Source: Paramecium sonneborni
Taxonomy: Eukaryota > Ciliophora > Oligohymenophorea > Peniculida > Parameciidae
Direction: 5' to 3'
Assembly (NCBI GenBank): GCA_905182985.1
Contig: CAJJDN010000102.1
Location: 203,235-267,234, forward strand
Length of the DNA stretch: 64,000 nt
Positions 21,371 through 33,234 of the stretch are shown here, piece by piece. A program made the position numbers and the translations under genes. Position 1 is the first letter of the stretch; every line of letters begins with the position of its first letter. The notes beneath the pieces were generated by a model. It saw nothing but the letters and a program-made list of their open reading frames with translations, searched no databases and was not told the DNA's origin.

Positions 21371-23979
21371 TCATTGTTGAAATTGAACTTTTTGAGTAAA
21401 TTCAATTTCATAACCTGACAAAACTTTTATAACAGCAATAAATTATTTTCCTGGAGGTAATTCAATATTGAGTGTAACACCTCTGTATGGTTTACAAAAT
21501 CTAAGTCCATAAAATTTATGAAATGATATTTTGCTAATTAATTTAACACTAGATTAGTTATCAATAAAATAATAACCCCATCCATCTAATCTATCTAAAT
21601 TATAACAACTTTGAATTTTTGGTTATCCCATAGTATCATAGCTTCTTTTAGGTTGTTATAATAAACCTTTTTTAATGAAGACACTGGAAAGCATATCAGG
21701 AATCTTTTTTATTTATTTGAATTCTAATTTTTCAATTCCATATGAAGAGATAACAAAGAAAAAATCTTAATGATGCTCCCAAATGACTTTAGCAAAAATA
21801 ATATATTCACCTTTACTCAAAGTACACTTACACCAAACTTCACCAAATTAACTAAATTTACCATTAATATAGGTATAATTATTGTTTTCTTCTTTTTTAC
21901 AAATTAATAATTTGGCATAGCTATATTTTGGATTTCCTGCCCATCTTTGATTTCTTTGATTGATTGTGATGTAATAATCTCCTTCCTTTGTAATATTGAA
22001 AGAATAATAGACAGCCTTCTTTTTATTAGACTTAATTTAAGTAGCTGAATATTAATAATTTTGTTTAACATGACAAGTATGTATATCTCTAAATTATTGC
22101 ATGAATGATCCAATATCCATATAGAATACACCAGAATCTTCAGTATCTAATTTAAGTTCTTATCTTAATTAAGGAGTCCATAATGGACTATCTTATCCCC
22201 AATCTCCAGTCCATTCTTTTTTTCCCCAAGGATTCCTTAATTTAATAAGTTCAACTTAACCTCTTTTTGGATGATTGATTTATTTAATTTTAAGAACAGA
22301 ATAGGCATGATTAGGTACTAAACCTTAAGTTATAGGTTAAACATCACTACTTTATGTAGCTGCTACCATAATAACTTTATTAGCTAGACATCTTCTTAAT
22401 AAAGTAATAAAATCAGGTGATTAAGTCCAGATAACTTCTGTAGGTGCTCCTGTTAATGCTCTTAATACTTCTTACATTGAACCAGAAGAACTATTCTAAT
22501 AAGATCCAAATAATTTAGCCCAAGCTTTTTCTAATACCATAACCCAAATAGCATTGTTTTTAGCTTTAGTAAATATTGGTGTTAAATTTGGATAGACTGG
22601 AAAATAATCATCCACATGAATAGCTTTCCATAAACCATCTATACATAATCTTACACAATATATTCCTTATTCATTTATAGCTCTAGTTATAAATACATCT
22701 AATAATAGATCAGGTCTTCTATTTCCTAAAGCAGATATTGAAGCAAGTAAATAACAATTTCCTAATTATCCTTGAATTATATCTTGAGGACCAATATATT
22801 TACCAAGACCAAATCTTTTATTATCATTTGCCTTTGCAAAAAATTAATAATCTCCATTAAATATGTTATTGAGTCTTTCCCAATTAACAGAATAATTAGA
22901 TCCTACACTTTTTTCATTTGGACCGAATTTAAGATCAATATAATTCTTTTCTTTAATTTTTAGTTCATCAAAAGTCTTAATAAATTCATTCATATTAGAT
23001 ATTTACATATGTTATAAAGTTACTTCTTCAAATTAAAATTTACTAATAAGAATATCTTATTAATCAGTGGATGATTATTATCTTTTAAGTTTAAGTTCTT
23101 CAACTTCACCTAATTAAAATGTCACATATGTCAACATAAATTAATTTAATTATTCTTAATTAATTTACCATCCACAATCTTTAACAAAACAAACACAATA
23201 ATCATCATAATATTTTTAAAGGCAATCATAACATAATCTATGATCACATATTTCATTATGAAACAATCCACTATTATTTTAATTACAATAATCACATTTA
23301 TAAGAGATAGATTGAGTCATTCTATCTTCAATATTAACTTTAATTTCTTGCTTTTATATTTATATATTTTATTGTATCTATTTCTGTTATTATTGTTGTT
23401 TTGGTGATTACATATTTTATTAAGTTTTTTTTTATTGATGTATTTGTGCTTATTATCTTTATTAACCTTATTATTGTTATTACTATTAAATCATCTTTGT
23501 ACTATTTTATTACTTAAGAACCCTATCAGTTTATTTCTACATTTAAGATTTTGATTTAGTTTATATTACAACTGGAGAACGTTCTTAAATTGATCTTCTT
23601 GCCTGAGTATTCTTCTATTATTTAAGTGGAGTATTAGAATTTTGATTATTCTATTTTGTTGTACCTGCTTTGTTCTATTAAGATGGTGATGCTATTATAA
23701 TATAGTTATATTACTCATCTTTTTAGGATCTCCTGAAAACATTGTAATCTATTTCCCAAATACCATTTGATTACTTCCAGATAATTTTTAAAATTGTCTA
23801 TTCATTAAATCTGAAATGTTTAAGAAATTAGAGCATTATTTTTCTGAACAATTTGCACCTCCTTCTGCAGTTATTTGATCAATACATTTGTTACAATATA
23901 GATGTCCACATTTTGCTTTATAAGATGAACTTTCCTTTGTATCTGATAAACATTTTACACACTTTAGAGATTTTATCAT
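21371..23979 (-). CDS. Calpain-family cysteine protease with two N-terminal zinc fingers
   Basis: 861 aa with one intron, 23692-23714 (23 nt). Residues 1-50 form a RING-like finger (LKCVKCLSDTK, CGHLYCNKCIDQI, NCSEKQC). A glutamine-rich linker with runs of Q follows to ~210, then a second Cys cluster (YKCDYCNQNN, NEICDHRLCYDCL, CVCFVKDC). The calpain core has catalytic Cys in GQLGNCYLLASIS (~399), His in NHAYSV (~552) and Asn in LRNPWG (~577), all intact, with the typical GDWGQDSPLW after it. A C-terminal beta-rich region (~620-861) contains GEVWCKCTLSKGEYIIFAK, like calpain CBSW/C2-like domains. Calpains are calcium-regulated proteases. Zinc fingers in front suggest targeting or ubiquitin-linked control (inference). 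Confidence 0.92.
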
Positions 23980-24089
23980 TATAAATATTTATATTTTTAA
24001 GTGAATTCATTATAACATTTATCATAAATCTAAAATAGATTTCATCAGATTCATTTTTCTATAATTTCAAAATTATCTCCCATTAACAC

Positions 24090-24835
24090 TCATTCATTTG
24101 ACTCTTAAACTTCCTATACGATATCATTCAATTATTTTTGTATGGATTTCCTAGGTATTTAATAACTAATCTTTTCACTCTTCCTACTCTTTTCTTTGAT
24201 AAGATGAAAATCTATTTAATACTCTACTCTACCTTTATATATCATTAAAATTTTGCCCAAAATATGTGTTACTCATTTAAACCAACTTCAATATATCTTT
24301 GTTATCTTTAATAATTTCCTTTATTAATTATTTCATAATTCATTTTCATATTACTAATCCCCTTATCAAGGATTTCTCAACTTAAATTATTTTTTATTTA
24401 CATTTAAATTCTTTTTTTAGCATTTATATATGTCCTTATATTAATACCATATTTTTCTAATTCTCTTATTTAGATTAACATACCTGGAATTATCACACAA
24501 CTTTTTTATCTCTCAAATAATCTCTTGCACTTTCATAAATAAAGTCTTAAATGCCATAGTCCATTTCTAATTCTTCATACTTCTTTAAGATGCTTCAATT
24601 TCAATAAAAATTCAAATGCCTCAACTACTTTCATCTATATTTATACATCATCCTCTTTTTGTGAATACTACAACTTATTCATTACAATTTTGGAATATAA
24701 TCATGCATTTCAATTAATTTCTCTATATACATAATTTAACACCATTAATTACATTTATATTCTTCATGAATTCCTGTATACTTTTCCATCAAATTTTTTA
24801 CAATTTTTTACTCTACTTTTTTCATTAGAACTACC
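24090..24835 (-). CDS. Coiled-coil protein, model incomplete
   Basis: C-terminal part is well supported: NMVLIQGHIQMLKKEF, KIIQVEKSLIRGL, then after a 36-nt intron EIIKDNKDILKLVQMSN, YFGQNFNDIQRQSRVLNR, and after a 28-nt intron EKSIQKQLNDIVQEVQESNE to TGA 24090-24092. N-terminal exons (MKKVEQKIVKNLMEKYTG; NKLQYSQKEDDVQIQMKVV; KKYEELEMDYGIQDFIYE) are clearly coding but lie in different frames and I could not place all the introns, so a frameshift is possible. Overall a long helical bundle, perhaps a vesicle-tether or SNARE-interacting protein (guess). Confidence 0.5.
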
Positions 24836-25192
24836 CTAAAATCTATTATCTATAACAATATTATTAAATTTTTAGGCCAGATCAAATTTATTAAATAAAT
24901 CAATATTATATTAAGTCTATTGATTATCTATTAAATTTCTCAACTTACTTATTTTTATTAATCTTATCTTAATACTTTAGTATGAACTATATTTATTTAC
25001 TTTGATTGTTTTAAAATTTTAATCGAATTTTCGGTTCTTTTCAAACTAAGCTTCAATAAATACTAAAAGGAATAATCTCAAACTATTTTATTATTTAGAT
25101 AATCCAATTTCGAATGAGAAATTAAAAATTTGATAAGTTTGAGGATTAAAAATAACAATTTCAAAAACTTTATTAATGAATTATGTTTTCAA
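24836..25192. other. AT-rich spacer
   Basis: About 360 bp between two minus-strand genes; nothing recognised. Confidence 0.45.
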
Positions 25193-26552
25193 TCAATATT
25201 TATTTTTTATATCTTTTTTCCATAATAACATCCAAGAAACAAAATATTATAAGATAATAAAAATCTAAAAAAAAGATTATGGAATGATAATTTAGCTAAG
25301 AATTATTTCATTTTTAGAAAAATATAGGTTAAAGGCAAATCCATATATTCTTTACATTTTAAAAGAGTCTAAAAAAAAAAATGGTTTTATTAATATGTCT
25401 AAAATTATTTTTATATTTTGGTTTTAACTATCATAATTGAAAAATTAGCATATCATCTATTCCATAAAAGAATAATTTAGCTCTATAGGAGAATTCAATT
25501 CTTATTCAGTCATTTAAATTCTTATTTTTTCTTTCGCTAAGAAAATTCTTATCAATTTTTGCTTCTTGAAGAATTATTTATATATCAAATCATAATAGAA
25601 AGTAATACTAAAAAATTGATCAACATCTTCGATTATTTCATTATTCTAATACCTGACAAATTACTGACTTAATTTTCAATTAATTTATTTCATTTTCATC
25701 TGAAACTTAAATTCTGTTATTCTGATCAACCATTTATAAATAATTTTGATAGAGCAAATAGTCTAAATCTTCTTTTTTAATTAGACTGTTTTTACAACTT
25801 CTACATGAGGTGCACTCTATATAGCTTACAAAATTAAATTCAAAAATTGATCTTAAACAATATAAACATAAACTGTTTGTACATGAATTAAATCCAACAC
25901 GCATTGTTGAAGGACATGATCGATTACAACAAAATTAAAGAGTTTCATCATTTTATTTATAATTACCGATATACAATACTTAACAAAATTCATTTAAGTA
26001 TTAAGAATCATTATTACTCCAATTTTATTATAAGGAAAAAGAATATTTATCTCTTTATTCGTTAATGTAATTAAAGTCATACAAGCTAAACTATTAAAAA
26101 TATTAGTTTTCTATTATCCATTCATCTAAGTAATCATAGTCTTGATAAATTTTAAAGTATTTTTCCTCAAAACATACTTCTAAATTATTTAACATAGTTA
26201 AAATCTTTTTTGTATTTAATGGAAGCACTTAATTTAACAACAATTCAACATTCTATGATTAGCTTATATTTACTTATTTATTCTTTTCAATATATTAATT
26301 AATAATTGGTGCATGATCTTCTATTTATTTAAAGTTCTCATTATGGTCTAAAATTTCTGCAAAATGGATATATCTTGAATCTATTTCTAAGTCATTTTAT
26401 TAAAATATTTAATAAAATTGTTAGCTGTTCTAACATTCTTCTAGTGTTTTAAAATATAATAGCAACTATGCCTATTACTAACTATTTAATAAATGACTCA
26501 TTGATTAAGATTATTTTGGTAGTAAATATACGTTTACAAAATACCAGATCAT
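25193..26552 (-). CDS. Cysteine-rich zinc-binding protein, member of a local gene cluster
   Basis: 446 aa with one 19-nt intron (GTAATTTGTCAGGTATTAG, near 25646-25664). Helical Gln-rich N-terminus (MSHLLNSQQQAQ, FYQIFQQNDLEIDS), then a Cys cluster (NDETLQFCCNRSCPSTMR, NSCTNSLCLYCLRSIF, YIECTSCRSCKNSL) like an IBR/RING half, then a hydrophobic C-terminus (IILDILIKPFFFLDSF, IPQSFFQIFIILQYFVSW) that could be membrane-inserted. Downstream neighbour of two related Cys-rich genes on the same strand; it lacks their otubain-like N-terminus. Its 5' end lies about 140 bp from the stop of the next gene, and the two might originally have been one gene. Probable ubiquitin-ligase-related role (inference). 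Confidence 0.6.
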
Positions 26553-26689
26553 AAAATTTATTTTTTTTTGAAGACTCACATTTTTATATTTTAAAGTTAT
26601 CGTCTCAAATATTATTATTATTAGTTGAGAAAGTAGTAATTATTTGGGCATTATATTTATAATTATTATTATAAATAATATAATATATA

Positions 26690-29296
26690 TCAATATTTTT
26701 CATCACACTTAAAGCATGTTTTATAATTTTATAAAATACAGCATACCCCAGATATGTGTCGATTACAATATAAAGGAACTGGCAGATTGTAATCATTAAA
26801 AATAGAATTACAAAACATGCATTGCTGTGATTAGTAAATATTTTAAGATTAAGTTTATTAGTCTTTTATCGAATTATAACTCTTTTAGCTTTCGGTCGTA
26901 ATTGTTTTTGTAATAATATTATTAGTGTCTTACCCGAAAAAAATTTTTTTATCTGTAGACTTCTATTAATCTAAAAATTAAATTTTATCCTTGGAAACAA
27001 ATTCTTGACTATTTTATTTTTACAAGAAATGTCCAATTAAATTTTCATTCAATAATTTCTTGCATAATTTAACACAACAAAAATATTATTTTTTATTTTT
27101 ATAAATAGGTAAGAGACATTAATAACATAACAAATGACAACATGTCTTATTTGCCATGATTTAATTAAACGTATAAATATTCTAACAATTGTCACAATTG
27201 AATTTGCAAGCTTATTTAAAATTTTAATATTCAACTGTATCAAAAAGTACCAAACATTTATTACATCTTAATTCAAAACCATTTAAACGTAAACAACATT
27301 TACTACAAATCTAATGCCCGCATTTGATTTAAAACAATAAATCAGTTTCATTTAATTAATTGCAATATGAACATCTTTATTTTGATTTTGTGCTACTTGT
27401 AGAACTTTTTGTACTTGATATAGATGTCTAAGTTAAATTCATTAAACTTGACTGATGTTCAAATTAATTTGTATTTTATTGTTTCTTCTTCTACTATTCA
27501 TTCAAAATGTTTTTATGAGCTTTAATTATTTCTTGATCTTATAATATATTAATTTAATAATTTTTATAAGCTCTCCATTTAAATTTAAATTAACATGATT
27601 TCTATAGACAATTATACTCTTTTTGTTTAATTTGTATCAAATTTTAAAGGCATTAATAACAAAATTTATGATTACATAATGGTATTTAAAATAATTCATA
27701 TTTTGATTGATTTTAACACTTTTAACATTTATCAACTGAAAGACTCCAATCAAGCTCTAATTCTTATTCATCATTAAAAATATTCTTAATTACATTATTT
27801 TCCTTATTTTTTGAATTGTTTAATCTACAATCCAAACAAATTTAATCTTCATTATCTGCTTCTAAAATTCCTAAACTATTTTTGCAATATTTGCAATAAT
27901 TTAGATAATCAAATTCACATGAAGGTTAATTACATGAATTTTCTAATGATGTAAATGATATTTTTTATTATTCTTATTTAAATTTTTGGTACTACAATTT
28001 AGAATAAGTTCCAGTACAATTAGAAACTTAGCAATAATAATCAGTGAAATAATTAAAAGCAAAAACTTTTTCAATACATGTACCACAAAGATTATGCCAA
28101 CAATTTGTTATTCTAAATAATTGATATGTAAATTTTTAATAACAGTTATGACATTCGTTTTCTGCTTAGAATTATTTATTAATTTTTTCTTTTTCCTGAT
28201 CTATATCTAAATTTATTTATTTTTTATAAGTTTCATATTCATTTTTAGAAATTTTATTAAAGCAAGCTAAACAATAGCATCCTCCACAACTCTAATTTAA
28301 GAATTCTTTACTTATACAATCAAAACAAAATTTATGTTAACAATTTATTACAATAAAATAAGGCTTATTTGATTCTCTCTTGCATTCAAAACAAATATCA
28401 GTTAATTATTCTATAGCTCTATTTGTTTCATCAAGCAACGAATATTATATTTCTGTTGTAGTTAATTATTCAGCTGATGATAAATTTAGCTATTTAAATA
28501 TGCTTGTACGTATTACACTCTTTCTTTAAACTAAATAAGAGCTCTATTAATGATAAAACTATTCTAATATTAAATTGAATTGATTATCTCTTGCTATAGA
28601 ATTAATTTCATTTTAAAGTTGTTCAATCTATATTTTTAATACAACCTATCCACATCTACAATCAAAATTACCCATCTAATTCTTAGATTTTTCTTTCAAA
28701 AGGCAGTTCCAACATATTATATGATTACAGTAGAGTTTCATAAATACAAATACTTATCTACTGCAATGAAAACAAACTAATTATGTTTCTAACTTAAATT
28801 ATGGTTCTGGTATAATAAAATAATATTCATCATTCTCTTAAATTATTATTACATTTCCAATGCCTTTTCCTATTCTGTTTAATGATGGTAATATGATTAT
28901 ATTTAAATCTAAAAAGTTAACCATGTAATTCAAACAAATTTAACCCTAATAAGTTAATTAATAAGAGAAACAAAAATCTTAAAGGAATATTTCTATCATC
29001 AGATTATTCTTATCGATTACTTCAAGTTTTTCGAAAAAACTTTATATTGGATTTTCTTCTTATAAACTTTCTTTAAAAATTTTAGCAATTTCTTTTGATT
29101 ATTATTGTTTATAAAGAGTTTTTGAACTTTTAAAGTATTCTAGACTTCTGCTCATTCGACGATTTAGAAGATAATGCAAGATCGAACACGTTATTGCTGA
29201 TAATTTGTTTTCACCCAAATATTGGCATAAATAATAATCTTTCAATTACGGGTATTGAGATTTTATTGTATCTGATATTGGTATTATTTAATACAT
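26690..29296 (-). CDS. Pseudo-otubain / multi-RING zinc-finger protein (paralogue 1)
   Basis: 868 aa in one uninterrupted frame of 869 codons. Residues ~10-185 follow otubain order: YLCQYLGENKLSAITCSIL at the GDGNCFYRA site, NPIQSFFEKLEVIDKNN at the KFFEHF region, and the final strand DEYYFIIPEP at the LLYRPGHYDIL site. Asp, Cys and His of the otubain triad are not conserved, so it should not cleave ubiquitin. The remaining ~680 residues are repeated RING/IBR-like modules (CFHCSRQ, CNHIICWNCL; CQHKFCFDCI; CWHNLCGTCIEK; CNHKFCYQCL; CGHQICSKCC). Such modules in RBR ligases bind E2s. Together: a ubiquitin-binding scaffold or E3 (inference). A close paralogue lies upstream. Confidence 0.75.
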
Positions 29297-29402
29297 GATT
29301 GAAATAAAATAAAATAAAAAGAAAAATAAAAATTGGATTAGGATTAAGTTAAAAAGATATTGAAATAATATTGTTCCAAAATTGTAAAATTATTACGATA
29401 AT

Positions 29403-32174
29403 TCATTGAAATTTAATTGGATATCCTGATAGATATTCTCTTTTTGGCTATCCATATAAATTTCCTTAAGTATATCTGGCATAATTATGTTTTTCATAAT
29501 ATTAAGTGTTATAGACTTATTAATTATAATGATGAGGAGATCTTTATAAAGTTAATTCATTTCGATTTCGAAGATCATTTCTTAATTGAGATCTATCATC
29601 TGTAAATTTTTGACTTTCAGAAACTCTTTTATTTAATTAGTCAATTGTAGCATTTCTTTTGTATGCTGAACCTTGATTTTATTTGTATTTTTCTATGTTT
29701 TCAAAATTTGAAGGTTATCTCTAATAAGTTTATTGGTATGACTAAGGATGATAATTTTATTAAGAGGGCTTAATAATAGTTGAATCAAAAATATATTCTA
29801 TTTCAACAGGATTGGTTGGTAAAATAAGCTTTTATTTTATCAAAATTGCTTTTTACGGTTCTTGTTCACATTAAGGACAATTTTTAAAATTTATAAATAT
29901 GCAACAAACTCCTATTTAATGGCATTTACAATTTATCTCTTATCTTTTATTATAAGTAGAAAATTCTTGATAACATTTTGAACAATTTCCTTTACATAAA
30001 TCATTTTCCTTTTCTTAGGTTAAATTGATTTCTTCTATTTATTATTTAATACATTATTCATCTTAATTTTATCCTTCAAAAACAGAATCAGCTTCTAAAA
30101 AATTTTGTTTTTATTTTTCTAATTTCCTTTATTTATCATTTAAAAGGACATTTTGTATTTTTGATCTATTTGACATAATAATTTAATTTTTTTATTTTGA
30201 TTCTTAATTCTTTTTCTCATTTTCTTAATTTTCATAATCAACTTTTTATATTTCCTTTATCGTGATTACAGAATTTTAAGTAGATATAGATTTTTCTTCC
30301 TCATTTTTGTTTTCTTAACATTAATTTCTATTGCTAAGATTAGTCTTTTCAATAATCTTTTCTTCTTCTTTAATTTCCTTATTTAATTTATCAATTTAAT
30401 GCTCTTCATTTAGACTTAATTTTACATTATTCTCCTATTTAATTTAATTTTCTTTATTTTACTATGTATCCTAATCAATAATAAAAATAATTAAATTGTC
30501 TATCTAATTTAAAATCAATTATTTGCAACTATTTACCAAACATCTATGGATTTGTTAAGAATATATCTTTTAACAACATTATAAACAAAATTTATGGTGG
30601 CAATTCAAAATAAATATATTTTTGACAAGAAATGTATTTTAACAATCTTCACAATTTATCTTAAGATTGTTTCTAAAATTTTAATATTCTTTATCTTAAG
30701 CTGCTATAGAACAACACTTCATAATTAATTAATTTTCAATGACACATTTCTAACAGATAACATTACCACAATTTAAAATATATTACATATCTTCATTTTG
30801 TAACTTTAAACAATTTTAGCATTTAAAATCTTTATATTTAGGTATGTTAACATTTTCTTGATATATTTCTGATTTAGAGGCATCCTATAAATATTGAATA
30901 TAATTTTTATATTCTTTTAGTGTAAAAGTTTATTTACAATTTTAGACTAAGCAAAATTTATAAAAAGTATTGAATATTCCAACAACTTATAAACAAGTAT
31001 TGCAAATTCTATGATTACACTTTGTTATTTAAAATAATTTATAGGATAAAGTTGTATTGCACTTAGAGCATTATTCATTTATTATTGATTGTAACTCTTT
31101 AGGACGGTTTGAATTCTATTAGTTTATTTATTCGGATTAATTTATAGGTTCTTTATCTTTATTTTCTTTTTTAAATTAAAGTAAATAATTTTAATATTCC
31201 TTTTAATCTATCCTTGTTTTACATTTTGTAACATGACAGTATGTGTAATGTGAATTTTGAAGCATACAATCATAACAATATTGATGTTGACAATCCTTTT
31301 AGATAAATAATTAGGTTTTAATTTTTTTATTGCATAAATCACAACTTTTTAAAGAATCATTTTGAATCAATTCAGCCTTATTGCTATTACTATTTTATAA
31401 AGTATTTTAAACTAATGATTTTGAATTATCATAATAATCTAACAAAGCTTTACTTCTTTTATTGTATTCTTTAAATATAGTTTACTATTCTAATTTATTT
31501 TACAAATATATTTCATTATATTATTATTAACAACACTTGTAATAAGTTTTAGTTTGTATACAAAAGGTACAGAGTTTATGTTAACAACTTAATTTTATAC
31601 AATCAGAATAATTTTTGCATTAAATACAATAGTCTAATGGAAGTTCATAAAATATTGGTTCAGGAATTAAATAAAAGAATTTTTTATTTTATGCCTAGTA
31701 GAGATCAATTTTATTTTCATAATATCCATAAGATTCATTAGCTTTCAGAAATGAAATCCTAATATTTAAATATTTTGCTAAACTGTAATAATTTATATTA
31801 TTTCCAATAAGTAATCTCTATTAATTACATAATTCATATAATATTTTTTCAGCAATTTCATTTTATTAATCTATCATATAAAAATTTTAAAAGAACTTCT
31901 AAACAGGATTCAATTGATCTATAGAGTCTGTTATTAATGATGCAATTTATGAATAAATTGGTCTATTTTAAATGGAAATTAGAAATTTATAGATAATATT
32001 CAGAATTTGTTATTATTTTCTATTGAATGCAAAATGAATTATGGAAGTTAATAAAGCAGCATTTTTATTTTATCCCATGTATTGCAAGTATTTGTAATTT
32101 TTAAGAAATATATTTTCACTTCTGTCTTGTTCTGTAATAGGGCATATAAAAAATAGTTAAATTTCTTTAGACAT
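29403..32174 (-). CDS. Pseudo-otubain / multi-RING zinc-finger protein (paralogue 2)
   Basis: 923 aa, single exon, 924 codons. N-terminal ~190 residues match otubain-type deubiquitinases in order: YKYLQYMGQNKNAALLTSII, NPVQKFFQNFYMIDQQNE, SLAKYLNIRISFLKAN, FFYLIPEPIF. The catalytic DGNC motif is replaced by QNKN and the GHY histidine by FF-Y, so activity is unlikely. Then repeated Cys/His modules (CIQCKNYSDC, CQHKLCTFCI; CDLCNKK, CQHQYCYDCM; CNHRICNTCL; CGNVICQKCV; CHHKFCLQCC) separated by Gln/Glu/Asn-rich linkers, a last CSKC/CKCH cluster, and a Tyr/Gln/Pro-rich disordered tail. Shares layout with the gene downstream; tandem duplication is the simplest explanation. Confidence 0.78.
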
Positions 32175-32269
32175 TTAATAATAATAATTTATTTTTTATA
32201 GAATTTTAGAATTATGTTATATGATAGTTTGATTGTATATTTGAAAACAAATTAGGCTTTAGAGCAAAA

Positions 32270-33224
32270 TCAATCATGTTTTTCTTCTTTTTCATTTTAA
32301 GAAAGTGGTAAATATAAGGATTTAATTTCTTTAACTTTTTAAATAGAATATAGTATAGATCCTAAATAGCTGACAATGATTCCTGCAAGAATTTAAAAGT
32401 CATACTCTTCTTTCAAGAAGAAAAAAGAGTAGGAAGTAATTAAAATATCCTTAATATTATGAGTGATTGCAATGGCAATAGGAGAATTGTACATATTGCA
32501 TAAATTGGTTGAATAACATAACAGGAATCCCATCAATGAAACTAATGTGAAAGCAAGAATGAATTACTAATTTAAGTAATAAGAATTCATAAAGTCATGC
32601 AATTCTTAACTTGCATAAGCTCCAATAAATAGAAAAGGAATTTAATTACAAGAATTCTAGAAGAGTAATTCAAGAGGCTCTATTTATTTTTCATTATTCA
32701 ATTGTTTAGATTTATGCAACGCAAGAGCATTAAAAACATTATTCAAAAGAATGAGTCCATAACCTAAATAGTTTTCATCTAAATGTTCTTAACCTTAAAA
32801 TATTACATAAATTTAATGTACCAGCTATTATTGCTCCAAGTGTTATGAAAATAACAGACATGAAATTTGAGATCTTCCAACTCTTTTACATTAGAAATAC
32901 AAATAAAATTAGAGTTCTTCTTAATGTCATATACATTGAAATATTCATTATTTATAATCCCTTCATTCCAGAAAATGTTTGAAGGGAATACATAAATGAA
33001 TACAACAAAGTATCTTTAGATGTATGATTTCTTTTTCCCAAAAACAAACAAATTAGAGCTGTTAGAATATTCTCATACAATAATAACTCTAAATAAATAA
33101 AGTACTTTACCAGGAATGTCATTCTGAATTGAAATTCAATCCATAAGTATTTCACACTTAGAGAAAAGCAAAATGAGCATCCACCATATAATATACAATA
33201 AAACAAACCTTATATATGTTTCAT
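32270..33224 (-). CDS. Nucleotide-sugar transporter-like multi-pass membrane protein
   Basis: 308 aa after one 28-nt intron near 32799-32826. Hydrophobic throughout, with about nine to ten membrane segments, for example GGCSFCFSLSVKYLW, TLILFVFLMQ, FMSVIFITLGAIIAGTL, FILAFTLVSLMGFLLCYS and AGIIVSYLGSILYSI. The end segment NSPIAIAITHNIKDILIT ... FFFLKEE fits the conserved T-x-x-(I/V)K/KD stretch of the drug/metabolite transporter superfamily, closest to GDP-mannose/UDP-sugar carriers (SLC35-like) of the Golgi or ER. Substrate cannot be read. It shares a 10-bp intergenic gap head to head with a kinase-like gene. Confidence 0.75.
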
Positions 33225-33234
33225 ATTAATAATA

